This document shows, piece by piece, positions 28,324-37,245 of a stretch of DNA of 64,000 nt. Location of the stretch: the NCBI GenBank assembly GCA_016716475.1, contig JADJWG010000004.1:922249-986248 (forward strand). Reading direction: 5' to 3'. Origin of the DNA: Phycisphaerales bacterium. GTDB taxonomy: Bacteria; Planctomycetota; Phycisphaerae; UBA1845; Fen-1342. Below the pieces are notes generated by a model, which saw only the letters and a list, made by a program, of their open reading frames with translations, ran no database searches and was not told the DNA's origin. The first letter of the stretch is position 1. Each line of letters starts with the position of its first letter. Both the position numbers and the translations under genes were made by a program.

Positions 28324-28992
28324 TCACGGCGTGTGGCCTGTTGAGAGCACGTCCTCGATAACAGTCGTGGTGATTGCGCTTAGCTCGTGGACGACCCGGT
28401 TGGCCCCGGCTTCACGGAGTCGGTCCGCCGGGTGCGTCCCGGTCAGGCCGATAGACGGCATTCCTGCCGCGGTAGCGGCCCGGATGCCGACAGGGGCGTC
28501 CTCGACGACCACGCACGCCTTCGGTGGCATACCCAGCCGGCGAGCGGCCAGCAGGAAGACGTCCGGAGCCGGCTTGCCGTGGACCACATCGTAGCCGTGC
28601 ACGGTGGCCTGAAAATAGCGATCTAGGCCACCGGCTTCGAGGACCAGCATCAGGTTCTCAGGGGGACCGGAGGTGCCGACCGCCAGTGCGAGGCCGGCTG
28701 TTCGCAGGCGTTCCAGGAGGTCGAGGCAGCCCGGCATGATAGGCACGTTCTGACGTACCAGATCGCGGTAGACGGCCTCTTTCTCGGCATCGTAGGCGGC
28801 CACCATGCTGTCGCTGGTGGTGGGGCCCCAGAGAGTGCGGATGATGTCGGCGCTCCGCCGGCCGAAGAGTTGTTGAAACTGCGCATCGTCGATCTCGATG
28901 CCGTCACGGCGGGCGAGAATGCGCCAACTTTCGGCGTGAGGTGGACCGGAGTCCACCAGCACGCCGTCCATGTCAAAGATCACTGCCGGCAT
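28324..28992 (-). CDS. HAD-IA family hydrolase, beta-phosphoglucomutase-like
   Basis: This is a cytoplasmic phosphatase or phosphomutase of 222 residues. Motif I is FDMDGVLVDS, motif II GTSG, motif III lysine in HGKPAPDVF and motif IV VVEDAPVGIRAATAAGM. The helical cap between residues about 15 and 80 is of the C1 type. It resembles sugar-phosphatase and beta-phosphoglucomutase proteins; substrate unassigned. Divergent from the ABC transporter genes; the 164-base gap would hold both promoters. Confidence 0.85.
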   Translation of the reverse strand: MPAVIFDMDGVLVDSGPPHAESWRILARRDGIEIDDAQFQQLFGRRSADIIRTLWGPTTSDSMVAAYDAEKEAVYRDLVRQNVPIMPGCLDLLERLRTAGLALAVGTSGPPENLMLVLEAGGLDRYFQATVHGYDVVHGKPAPDVFLLAARRLGMPPKACVVVEDAPVGIRAATAAGMPSIGLTGTHPADRLREAGANRVVHELSAITTTVIEDVLSTGHTP

Positions 28993-29156
28993 TGGAGGGG
29001 GCCTCTGTAGATGCACTCCGTTTCGGTGGGAGTATAAGGGGCCTGATGGTCCTTGACAGCCACGATGGAACGAGGAGATTGCGGACGCAATCTGCGCATC
29101 ACCCGCCACAACTTCCGACGTTGAGGGGCAAAGTTGTGCCGTCTACACTGCGGCCC

Positions 29157-29975
29157 ATGATGAGTCCAGCTCCCGATCAGGCCGACTCGATCCCCGCGCA
29201 GGCGGCACATTCGGGGCCTGCGCTCGCCGCGGCGCGCGACGGCATCGTCGTAGCTGTGGATCTCCGCAAGATTTACGAGAGTGGCGGTGAACGGGTTGAG
29301 GCACTTGCCGGCCTTGATCTCACCGTTCCGATGGGTGAGTTCTGCGCCATCATGGGTGCCAGTGGCTCGGGTAAGAGTACGCTGCTGCATGTGACGGGTG
29401 GTCTTACTCCACCTACGAGCGGCACGCTGCGCGTCGAAGGCCACGATATCGCCCGCATGTCCGACCGGGCGCGCACCATCTTCCGCCGCCGCCGTATCGG
29501 CGTGATTTTCCAGGAGTTCAACCTCCTGCCCACGCTCACCGCGCGCGAGAACGTCGCGCTGCCGATGCTGGTGGATGGGCATCCGCTGCGGGCGTGCCTG
29601 GCGCGGGTTGACGAACTGCTCGATACCGTGCATCTGCTCCCGCGGGCCACGCACCGGCCCGATGCGCTCTCTGGCGGTGAGCAGCAGCGCGTGGCGATCG
29701 CCCGTGCCCTGCTCAATGACCCGGCCCTGATCCTCGCAGACGAGCCGACCGGCAACCTGGATTCCAAGCAATCAGCGGAGATCTGGGCACTGCTCCGCAA
29801 CATCGCCGATACACGCGGCAAGACGATTCTCATGGTGACACACGAAGCCCCCGGTGCGGCCTACGCCGACCGGGTGGTCATTCTCAAGGACGGCCGCGTA
29901 GTGGGCACGCTCGCGCCGAAGGGCAATCGTGATGCAGCACTGGTCAGCGCTGGCTACCAGGAATTGGCGGGTTAA
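29157..29975 (+). CDS. ABC transporter ATP-binding protein (LolD/MacB type)
   Basis: This is the 272-residue ATPase subunit of a MacB/LolCDE-like mechanotransmission system. It shows Walker A GASGSGKST, the Q-loop in VIFQEFNLLPTLTA, signature LSGGEQQRVAIARAL, Walker B LILADEPTGNLD and the H-loop VTHE. The ATG at 29157 is taken as start, with a second ATG immediately after. A variable 35-residue N-terminal extension precedes the fold. The permease gene starts 44 bases before this gene ends, so they are translationally coupled. Confidence 0.92.
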   Translation: MMSPAPDQADSIPAQAAHSGPALAAARDGIVVAVDLRKIYESGGERVEALAGLDLTVPMGEFCAIMGASGSGKSTLLHVTGGLTPPTSGTLRVEGHDIARMSDRARTIFRRRRIGVIFQEFNLLPTLTARENVALPMLVDGHPLRACLARVDELLDTVHLLPRATHRPDALSGGEQQRVAIARALLNDPALILADEPTGNLDSKQSAEIWALLRNIADTRGKTILMVTHEAPGAAYADRVVILKDGRVVGTLAPKGNRDAALVSAGYQELAG

Positions 29976-32691
29976 ACGAACTCGCACGGCCGGCGCGGTG
30001 CTTGCGATTGCGCTTGGAACCGGCGCGGTTGTATGGGTAACCTGTTGCTATGAATCCGTGCAACGCACGGTCATGGAATGGGCCGAAACACATGTCGGCC
30101 GCAGTCACATCACCATCCAGTCCCCGCTGGGCAAGTACGATACCCTGCCGCAGCGCATCGTCGGCCAGATCGAGCCCGTCGAGGGCGTGCGCCAAGTCGT
30201 GCCGCTGTTGGTGCGCCGGCTGCCGTCGGCGGCCGAGCGCCGCACTGCTCCGCGGCCGGCCAACCAGCGCTTCTGGACAATGCCCGACGTCGATTTTCAC
30301 GGGCTCGATCTGGAGCGCGAGAGTGCGATTCGCGACTGGTCCGAGCGGCTGATGCCCGGCGGTCGGATGCTGCGTGCAGAGGACGATGCGGCGTGCGTTC
30401 TGGAGCAGTCGATTGCCGAGGAGCAGGGTGTCGGGGTGGGCGACCGATTGCTGGTGTGGCGTGGGCCGTTCGACGATCAGCCGCCGTTCGAACTTGAGAT
30501 TGTGGGGGTGATTCATCGCGAGCGGGTGGCCCGCTTCCAGAAGGGCGTGGCCCTGGTACAACTGCCGACGCTCCAGCGCATCAGCGGGACGTTTGCCCTG
30601 GTCAATTCGGTTGAAGTGGTGCTGGACAATCCGACGATCGAGAACGTGCGCCTTGTCGGGGCACGCATCCAGGCGGCGCTGCAGGGCTTCCCGCAGGTCT
30701 ACATGCGCAGCAGCGAAGCCCGCATGCAGCAGATCAACCTCGCGCAGCGCCAGCAGCAGGTCGTGCTCGTTCTGATGAGCTGCATGGCCCTGTTGACGGC
30801 GCTCTTCATCATACTCAGCACCCTCAGCATGGGCATGATCGAACGCCTCGCCCAGCTTGGCCTGCTGCGCTGCGTCGGCATGACGGGAGGGCAACTTGCC
30901 GTTCTTGTGGTGGCCGAGGTCCTGCCGCTGGGCCTGCTCGGAGTTGCTCTGGGTGTGCCCATCGGACTGCACCTGACCCAGTGGACCGTGTGGGCGGTGC
31001 CGGAGTACGTCGGCCGCTTCGCCATCAGCACCTGGGGCGTCGGGCTCGCGTGCGGGGCCGGGCTGCTGACCACGCTGCTGGCGGCCGTGCTGCCAGCGGT
31101 GGCAGCGCTGGGGGTTTCGCCGCTGGAAGCCACGCGCCCACGGGCTCGCCGCACGGGGGCGCATTGGCTCGTGGCCGCTGCCGTCATCGCGTTCACCCTG
31201 CTGGGTGTGCAGCACCTCATCATCGGCTACCGGGTGCAACGCGATCTGGAATTCGTGCAGTGGTCGGCGGCGGCCGTCGTGCTGTTGTACATGATCTACG
31301 CGGCGCTCGCGCCGCTGCTCGTGTATATCGCGAGTCGGCTGGCGGTGCCGCTCACGGCACGGGTGCTGGGTGTGCGCGCCGTGCTGTTGCAGGACCAGGT
31401 GGGGCACGCCGTCTGGCGCTCCGCGGGCATCTGCTGCGGGTTGATGGTGGGTTTGTCACTGATCGTGGGACTTGTGGTCTTCAGCACCAGCTTCAAGACC
31501 GGGTGGCAATTTCCCAGCCAGTTTCCGGCCGCCTACATCTGGAGCGACGAACAGATTCCGGGCGAGGCGGCCGCGGCGGCATTGCGCGCGGTGCCCGGGG
31601 TGGCGAACTTCACCACGGCCAACGCTCCGAACGTGATTGTCGAGGAGCGGCCGCTGTTCAATGAGGAGTTGCTGAAGTCCATCACGTGGTTTCTCGGGAT
31701 CGACCCCGAGTCATTCTTCCGGTTGATCCAGATGGAATTCGTCGAGGGTGATCGTGATTCAGCCATTGCGCTGCTTGAGCAGGGTGGTCATGTGCTGGTC
31801 GCGGCAGACTTCGCCCGGACCCGCAAAAAAGGCGTGACGGAGATCCGCGACCCGGATGGGCGGATTCTGCAGAGCAACGACGTGCGGGTCTGGTTCAACA
31901 ATCGCTGGACGACGTTCAAAGTCGCCGGCGTGATTGACTCCCCGGCGCTGGACATTGCCGCGAGCTACTTCCAAGTGCAAAGTGAGGCGAAGATGGCGGC
32001 GGTCGGGTCGGTGATCGGGTCGAACGCAGACCTGCGCCGCCTGTTCGGTGTGGACGGCACACGGCTGATCCTGCTGAACTTTGACCTGGGTGCCGAGCCC
32101 ATTCCCGCGGACTGGCCACCGCCACTCGGCTCGCCGGAGGGGCGCATGCTCTCACACATGCACTACAACGAAAAGATCCCGCTCGAGCGCCGCTGGCAGA
32201 ATTACCGTGAGACGCGCGTGCTGCAGGAAGTCTGCCGGCGGATCAACGCGCCGGCCCGCTATGGCACCGCGACGGAACTGAAGGATGAAATCGACGGTGA
32301 ACTGACGCGGCTGACGTATCTCCTGACGGCCGTGCCGAGCATGGCGCTACTGGTGGCTGCGCTGGGGGTCGCGAACCTGATGACTGCCAACGTGGCCAGC
32401 CGCACGAAGCAGTTGGCGACCCTGCGGGCAGTCGGCGCGACACGCGGATTGGTTCTGCGGCTTGTCATCGGTGAGGCGCTCGTGCTGGGAGTCCTGGGGA
32501 GCGCCCTGGGCTTGGTGCTTGGGCTGCACTTGGCGTGGAACGTCCGCACCATGACGCTGCATGTGGGGATACGAACTACCGTTTGCCGTTCCTTGGGATA
32601 TGGTGGCCTTGGCTGTGGGCATGACCGTGGGGTTGTGTGTGCTGGCGGCCATCGTCCCGGCTCGATACGCCGCGCGCACCAACGTGATTGA
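29932..32691 (+). CDS. FtsX-like ABC permease (MacB/LolE type), frameshifted near the C-terminus
   Basis: This is a large inner-membrane permease with two FtsX modules: an N-terminal helix, a periplasmic domain, three helices (residues about 285-400), further helices and a second periplasmic domain, then the final helical module near residue 810. The reading frame is intact to about 32560, then continues as non-homologous residues to the stop at 32691. The expected ending reappears in the +2 frame from 32561 to a stop at 32710. That ending carries PARYAARTNVIEALRVA, the usual terminal motif. Either a one-base insertion or two-base deletion, or a sequencing error, explains this. It is coupled to the ATPase gene by overlap. 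Confidence 0.85.
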   Translation: MQHWSALATRNWRVKRTRTAGAVLAIALGTGAVVWVTCCYESVQRTVMEWAETHVGRSHITIQSPLGKYDTLPQRIVGQIEPVEGVRQVVPLLVRRLPSAAERRTAPRPANQRFWTMPDVDFHGLDLERESAIRDWSERLMPGGRMLRAEDDAACVLEQSIAEEQGVGVGDRLLVWRGPFDDQPPFELEIVGVIHRERVARFQKGVALVQLPTLQRISGTFALVNSVEVVLDNPTIENVRLVGARIQAALQGFPQVYMRSSEARMQQINLAQRQQQVVLVLMSCMALLTALFIILSTLSMGMIERLAQLGLLRCVGMTGGQLAVLVVAEVLPLGLLGVALGVPIGLHLTQWTVWAVPEYVGRFAISTWGVGLACGAGLLTTLLAAVLPAVAALGVSPLEATRPRARRTGAHWLVAAAVIAFTLLGVQHLIIGYRVQRDLEFVQWSAAAVVLLYMIYAALAPLLVYIASRLAVPLTARVLGVRAVLLQDQVGHAVWRSAGICCGLMVGLSLIVGLVVFSTSFKTGWQFPSQFPAAYIWSDEQIPGEAAAAALRAVPGVANFTTANAPNVIVEERPLFNEELLKSITWFLGIDPESFFRLIQMEFVEGDRDSAIALLEQGGHVLVAADFARTRKKGVTEIRDPDGRILQSNDVRVWFNNRWTTFKVAGVIDSPALDIAASYFQVQSEAKMAAVGSVIGSNADLRRLFGVDGTRLILLNFDLGAEPIPADWPPPLGSPEGRMLSHMHYNEKIPLERRWQNYRETRVLQEVCRRINAPARYGTATELKDEIDGELTRLTYLLTAVPSMALLVAALGVANLMTANVASRTKQLATLRAVGATRGLVLRLVIGEALVLGVLGSALGLVLGLHLAWNVRTMTLHVGIRTTVCRSLGYGGLGCGHDRGVVCAGGHRPGSIRRAHQRD

Positions 32692-32710
32692 AGCCCTGCG
32701 TGTCGCGTAG
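32561..32710 (+). pseudogene. Out-of-frame C-terminal tail of the FtsX-like permease
   Basis: In the shifted frame these 49 codons encode the last transmembrane helix (VALAVGMTVGLCVLAAIVPA) and the canonical FtsX-family tail ARYAARTNVIEALRVA before TAG at 32708-32710. It belongs to the preceding gene and marks the frameshift position near 32555-32562. Confidence 0.8.
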
Positions 32711-32719
32711 CGCCCGATG

Positions 32720-33649
32720 CTACGGCTGCTGCCGCGGCCGCAACCACACTCCACCCGGTTCCTCGTACCCCTTCCACGCGTAAGGGTCCGCGCCGCAAAT
32801 CGGCAGCACGCACCGTCGGTCGGCCGTCGCCGGACGTTCACCCGCCCGCACTTCCCACGGCAGCAGTGACCACGCGTTCATGTAGTGACTCACCAGCGCG
32901 CGGCGATAGCCGCTTGAACGATTGCGTCGCGAGCGATGCAACAGGTAGCCATTGAAGAACACCACCCCCCCGGCCGGCAATTCCACCGGAATCTCGGCCG
33001 TTTCGTCAAAGCCGTAACTCTCTGCGGCGAAGTCGAATTCGTCGGGCTGTTGGTGTGCCCGCTGCGGGTAGAGGTACCCCAGGCGCTGCGACCCGGGGAG
33101 CACCCACAGGCAGCCGTTATCAACCGAAGCGTCGTCGAGTGCGATCCACGCGCCGCAGAGTGAGCGGTCGCGCGTCGGGATGTAGATCTCGTCCTGATGC
33201 CACGCCTGCCCCGGGTCACCCGGGGGTTTCACGAAGAGCATCGACTGCATGCACTTCACGCGGCCGTCCCAGGCCGGCAGGTGCGCGCCGACGATCCGCC
33301 CCAGGACGCCGGCGATACCAACGTGCTGTACGAAAGCCCGCACCACCGGGCTCAGGAAATGTGGTTGGTGAATGGCGAGAAAGCTCCTCAGCACCGTGTC
33401 GTCGCTCAGACTGTCGGGTGCTGGTGTGATCTGCGGGCTCGGATAGTGCCCGCGTGCGATGGCCACGGCGTCGGTACGCAGCGCCTCGATTTCGCCACCG
33501 GTCAGTAAACCGGGCACCACGAGGAATCCCGCGTGCACGTAGTGCTGCACGTCCGCTGCGGCGAGCTGGACGGGCGCGTGGTCGGGGCGGCCGGTCACGA
33601 GTAGCGCTCCGGGGAAGTTCTCAACTCGCGGCGTCGCGCGGCGCGGCAT
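32720..33649 (-). CDS. Phytanoyl-CoA dioxygenase family protein
   Basis: This second PhyH-type Fe(II)/2-oxoglutarate oxygenase has about 309 residues. The metal site is WHQDEIYIPTRD (His and Asp) with the distal His in FFNGYLLHRSRRN and the following Arg in YRRALVSHY. It begins within the 3' end of the exonuclease gene (29-base overlap if ATG 33649 is used); a GTG further in is an alternative. It ends ten bases from the convergent permease gene. Substrate unknown. It is not closely similar to the PhyH protein at 10430-11173. Confidence 0.8.
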   Translation of the reverse strand: MPRRATPRVENFPGALLVTGRPDHAPVQLAAADVQHYVHAGFLVVPGLLTGGEIEALRTDAVAIARGHYPSPQITPAPDSLSDDTVLRSFLAIHQPHFLSPVVRAFVQHVGIAGVLGRIVGAHLPAWDGRVKCMQSMLFVKPPGDPGQAWHQDEIYIPTRDRSLCGAWIALDDASVDNGCLWVLPGSQRLGYLYPQRAHQQPDEFDFAAESYGFDETAEIPVELPAGGVVFFNGYLLHRSRRNRSSGYRRALVSHYMNAWSLLPWEVRAGERPATADRRCVLPICGADPYAWKGYEEPGGVWLRPRQQP

Positions 33650-34649
33650 CGCGGACACCCAGTACATCCGGCTTGAAAACGCGCGTCTCCAGCGAGTGAA
33701 TGTAGCCCGTCCAGTCGCTGGCGGCATTGGAGTCCGCGGCGATGGCGCCAAAAGTCATGGCGAGCTTCGCATCGAGGTTGTCGAGGTAGTGGATCATGAA
33801 CGCCTCGGGTGTTGCCGGCAACCGCGGGCTGCCGAACTCGTACTTCCCATGGTGCGACAGAATCAGGTGCTTGAGCACCGTTTCAAGCTGGTGCGGGAAG
33901 GGGCGCCCCGTCTCGGCCTCGAGCGCGCGGCAGCGGTCATGGACCCAGAGCGTGCACAGCACGATATGCCCGACGAGCTGCCCTTCATTCGTGTACTCGA
34001 AGTTAGTCTCGAAGGCGAGTTCAGCCGTCTTGCCCGCATCGTGCAGGAACACGCCTGCGAGCACCAGGTCCTGGCTGATCTCCGGGTACAGCGGGCACAC
34101 GGCCAGCGCCAGCCGCAACAAGTTCCGCGTGTGTTCCACCAAGCCGCCGACATAGGCGTGATGCATCTGCACGGCGGCCGGGGCCCGCGTGAAGCGCGTG
34201 ACGAACTCCTCATCCTGAACGAATTTTGCGAGTAGCGCAAGCAGGTCTCGGTTGCGAACCTGGCGCAGGTGATCTTTGACCTGGTTCCACAGCGCATCGC
34301 GGTCGTGCCTGGAGGAGGGCAGGAACTCGGCTGGATCAACCGCCCCGGGTTCGACAGTGCGGACGCCGTCGACGATGAATTGGCGGTTGCCTTTGTAGTT
34401 CTCGACGCGCCCGCGGAAGTGGGCGAGCCCGCCGTCGGGCAACGAGTCGAACAACTCCTGGGATGCGTTCCAGATGCGGGCGAGCATCTGGCCACTCGCG
34501 TCGGCGATGACGACATGCACGTACAGGCCGCCGTTCGAAGTGGTCCGTAGATCTTTCTGCTGGATGCGGAAAACCTGGTCATCGAGGCGGTCGCCGGCTT
34601 GTAATTCGGCGACGGGTTTCCGCGGGGGAACCGGGGGGGTACTGCTCAT
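33621..34649 (-). CDS. 3'-5' exoribonuclease YhaM-like (OB fold plus HD domain)
   Basis: This cytoplasmic nuclease-like protein has 342 residues. Residues about 10-110 form an OB-fold nucleic acid-binding domain (LYVHVVIADASGQMLARIWNA). An HD metal-dependent domain follows, with HHAYVGGLVEHT, VFLHDAGK (the HD pair) and LSHHGKYEFGSPRLPATPEA, all YhaM/Cbf1 hallmarks. AAAGGAG lies just before the ATG at 34649; upstream in-frame sequence is a long unrelated extension. It sits in a minus-strand series: lipoprotein, hypothetical protein, this gene, PhyH protein. Confidence 0.88.
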   Translation of the reverse strand: MSSTPPVPPRKPVAELQAGDRLDDQVFRIQQKDLRTTSNGGLYVHVVIADASGQMLARIWNASQELFDSLPDGGLAHFRGRVENYKGNRQFIVDGVRTVEPGAVDPAEFLPSSRHDRDALWNQVKDHLRQVRNRDLLALLAKFVQDEEFVTRFTRAPAAVQMHHAYVGGLVEHTRNLLRLALAVCPLYPEISQDLVLAGVFLHDAGKTAELAFETNFEYTNEGQLVGHIVLCTLWVHDRCRALEAETGRPFPHQLETVLKHLILSHHGKYEFGSPRLPATPEAFMIHYLDNLDAKLAMTFGAIAADSNAASDWTGYIHSLETRVFKPDVLGVRDAAPRDAAS

Positions 34650-34764
34650 CCGCACTCCTTTCACCGTGCTAGCTGCGCTGCGCGGCGCACGAGCGAGATT
34701 CGAAGGTGATTTTACGCAGTGTAACACCCCGCTTGGACCATGCGTACCCGCGCGCTGATCCGCG

Positions 34765-35184
34765 CTACCGAGGTGCGCGCTGTTCCCGGGTGTAACCCGC
34801 CAACCAGCGGATCGCATCGGGCGTGAGGTATGCCGCGGCATCCCCGAAGAGGTTCCGCCGCAGCACGATTCCCAGTGGAGTCGTAAAGTACGAGTGGATC
34901 TGTCCGGCGACACTGGCGATCGCCGCCTCCCACGTTTGCCCGGCATCCTCGTGGGCGCGCAACACCAAGAATAATCCTACCGGATCGCCCTCGTGACGGC
35001 TCACGAGCTCGGCCATCAGGATTTGTTCTGCGGAGGTACGCAAGCGATCCCAGTGCGTCCGGTCGGTGGAGTGAAAGACGAGCCGCTGCAGACGCTCGAT
35101 CTCGGCCAGGATTCGTTGCAGGTGATCCTGTGCGGTGATCGCCCGCCGCAATCGCTCAATCTCGTCACTGGTCAGTAGCGCCAC
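34765..35184 (-). CDS. Hypothetical helical protein upstream of the YhaM-like gene
   Basis: I do not recognise this 139-residue protein. It is predicted largely helical, rich in charged residues, with no signal peptide or membrane segment and no cysteine. The start is GTG at 35184 with GAGGG upstream. It lies 67 bases after the lipoprotein gene and 115 bases before the nuclease gene in the same direction, so operon membership is plausible. Codon use resembles its neighbours, which supports its being real. Confidence 0.6.
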   Translation of the reverse strand: MALLTSDEIERLRRAITAQDHLQRILAEIERLQRLVFHSTDRTHWDRLRTSAEQILMAELVSRHEGDPVGLFLVLRAHEDAGQTWEAAIASVAGQIHSYFTTPLGIVLRRNLFGDAAAYLTPDAIRWLAGYTREQRAPR

Positions 35185-35251
35185 AATTCCCTCGCCGACC
35201 GGTCCTCCTTCGCCGGCACGGATGCCGGACGAACGCCCACAAAGGCAACTG

Positions 35252-36190
35252 TTACGGCAGCTCCGGCGCTACCACGCCGCCGGGCAACTGCCGTTCATCC
35301 GGCCGTTCGGGCGGCAACTGCACGCCCGGTGGAGCTTCGGTTCCGGGCGGCGGCTGCATACCGGAAGGGACCGCCGGAGCGGCTCCGGCGAGGTCGACAT
35401 CCTCACCCCGTAACGCCGCCCGCAACGCGTTCTCCAGCACCGCAGCGTCAATCTGGGCGCTGTCGAGTACCCAGTCATGGATGCGTGCCAGCCGATCGCC
35501 AAGCTGGGCGTGATACGAGTGAATCGCCTCCACGTCCTGTGCCGTAAGCGTGCGGTCAAGTTGCAGGCGCCAACGGCCGTCCATCAGCGTGAGCCGCGCA
35601 GAACCGGGCGTGCGCTCCGGTCCGATCAGGATCATGATGGGAACCGGTTCGACACTCGCATTCTGCGCATCCAGTACGCGATGGTTCGGGGCGGGTTCCA
35701 GGCCGCGGGCCACACGGTCCAGACGGGCCGCTTCGACATCGCCCAGCTTCTCGGCCACGCTCCTGCGCAGCGCATCGAGCTGCTCGAGCGTGGCGAACAG
35801 CGGATCAGTACCGTCGATCAGTGCCGCGACCTCTTCCGGGTTGAAGATTCGCAGGGCGACGAGGGCCTCACCGTCCAGGATCAGACTGACCATGTCGCGG
35901 ACTGCGTCGCGCACCTGGGCATCGGCGTCGCCACCGGATGCCGCTGCCGGCCCGGCGCTCCCGCCGCCACCGTCGCCGCCCGCGGCCCCGGGTCCCGCCT
36001 GGGCTGGGCGGTACTGTGTGGCATCCGTCAGCAGTACAGCGCGGTTGGAGCGTGCGGCACCCAACGGGGCTCCGGCGGGCACGCCGCCGACGGACTGCGA
36101 GTCAATTGCGGGGGGTGTTACAGCATCTCCGCACCCGGACAGGGTCAGTATGCTCACTACCACCAATCCGGAGAACCACTGTCTGCGCAT
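35252..36190 (-). CDS. Putative lipoprotein
   Basis: The 312-residue product begins with a lipoprotein signal: basic start, hydrophobic core and lipobox LSGC at residues 16-19, so the mature N-terminal cysteine should be lipid-modified. A low-complexity Gly/Ala/Pro linker (about residues 60-85) leads to a helical domain (about 85-255) of unknown family. The C-terminal tail is proline-rich. AGAGGG precedes the ATG at 36190. It heads the minus-strand series that includes the YhaM-like nuclease. Function unknown. Confidence 0.7.
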   Translation of the reverse strand: MRRQWFSGLVVVSILTLSGCGDAVTPPAIDSQSVGGVPAGAPLGAARSNRAVLLTDATQYRPAQAGPGAAGGDGGGGSAGPAAASGGDADAQVRDAVRDMVSLILDGEALVALRIFNPEEVAALIDGTDPLFATLEQLDALRRSVAEKLGDVEAARLDRVARGLEPAPNHRVLDAQNASVEPVPIMILIGPERTPGSARLTLMDGRWRLQLDRTLTAQDVEAIHSYHAQLGDRLARIHDWVLDSAQIDAAVLENALRAALRGEDVDLAGAAPAVPSGMQPPPGTEAPPGVQLPPERPDERQLPGGVVAPELP

Positions 36191-36313
36191 GGCCAAACCC
36201 TCTTTGTGCCGTGGGTCGCGTGGGCTGAGTCGCGAACCAGCACGCACCGTAGTCGCGAGGCGAAAGCGCGTCAATGGAGCGTGAGCGGGTGGGGGCGCGG
36301 CAGTGGTAGTTAG

Positions 36314-36348
36314 AAAAAAAGAGCACCCGCACCGAAGTGCGGGCGCTC
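36314..36348 (-). terminator. Intrinsic terminator downstream of the PEP-CTERM gene
   Basis: On the minus strand GAGCGCCCGCAC and GTGCGGGTGCTC form a 12-bp stem (one G-T pair) closed by a stable TTCG tetraloop and followed by seven T residues. It lies 36 bases after the PEP-CTERM stop codon. Confidence 0.92.
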
Positions 36349-36384
36349 CTGGGAATTTGCTATCTTCCGTAGAAGCGTGCGAGC

Positions 36385-36969
36385 TTAGCGGCGGCGGAAG
36401 AACATCAGCCCGCCGAGGCCCAGCAGCGCCAGCGAGGCCGGCTCCGGAATGGCCGACGACGTGAACGACGCCGTGTAGCTGAACCCATTCTGGATTGCCA
36501 CCGGGTTCGCGAAGCTGAACGCGAACTGCTCCTGCGACAGACCCGCCGGGATGCCCGGGCCCGCGAAGGTCACGTTCTGGCCGGCGAACGCCGAGGCGCC
36601 GAAGCCGAACGGGCCAAAGAGCGAGCCGGCGTCGAACGTGATCGTCAGGACGACGGCGTTACCGGCGTCCGTAAAAGTGATCACGCCGCCGCTCAGATTC
36701 GAGCCGGCGACCGTCAGCGGGGTCATCGTGAATGAAGCATCCACGTACACCGAGCCGGTGATCGGTACCTCGAGAATGAGCTGCTGTGTTTGCACGTTCG
36801 CATCCCAGCCACCTGTAAATACGCCATTGACGGCGTCAAGCTGGAACAACGGCGTGCTGCCATTGAGTGCGGGGTCAAAGAACGTTGCAACCGTGTCGGC
36901 GTTGGCCGATGCGACGAGGCCAAAGGCCAACGCCGCCGCTGCAAGCTTGCCAAGTACCATGCTCTTCAT
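36385..36969 (-). CDS. PEP-CTERM sorting domain-containing protein
   Basis: This is a secreted protein of 194 residues. A signal peptide (residues 1-24, ending ASANA) precedes a threonine/glycine-rich beta body. The C-terminus reads PEPASLALLGLGGLMFFRRR, the PEP motif, hydrophobic helix and arginine cluster recognised by exosortase. The protein should be cut and attached or released at the cell surface. AGGAGG lies before the ATG at 36969 and a strong terminator follows, so it is monocistronic. No exosortase gene is in the window. Confidence 0.88.
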   Translation of the reverse strand: MKSMVLGKLAAAALAFGLVASANADTVATFFDPALNGSTPLFQLDAVNGVFTGGWDANVQTQQLILEVPITGSVYVDASFTMTPLTVAGSNLSGGVITFTDAGNAVVLTITFDAGSLFGPFGFGASAFAGQNVTFAGPGIPAGLSQEQFAFSFANPVAIQNGFSYTASFTSSAIPEPASLALLGLGGLMFFRRR

Positions 36970-37245
36970 TCCTGTCCTCCTGAGACTTTCAGGTCGATCG
37001 ATCCTTTGAATCTTACTGCGCATCACCCCAGCGGTGGTGCTGCTTTCCCGTCCGCGAGTTCTCTCCACTGCCTAATACTAGCCCAATGTCCCCCGAATTG
37101 GAAGCGCATGCGAATAAATTTCCTCTGCTGGGGGATTTCCCGCACTGGGTCTATGTGCCAGTCCCATAAGACGTTTCGGCCAGGCCAGTACCGGAATGGT
37201 CGAGTCCGGAAACCGGACCAGCGACCCTCCGGAGGGAGTTTTCTT

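Noticed and set aside
29944..31407. 487-residue minus-strand frame antisense to the FtsX-like permease
   Set aside because: Composition rich in His, Gln and Arg is typical of shadows; the sense strand is a clear permease.
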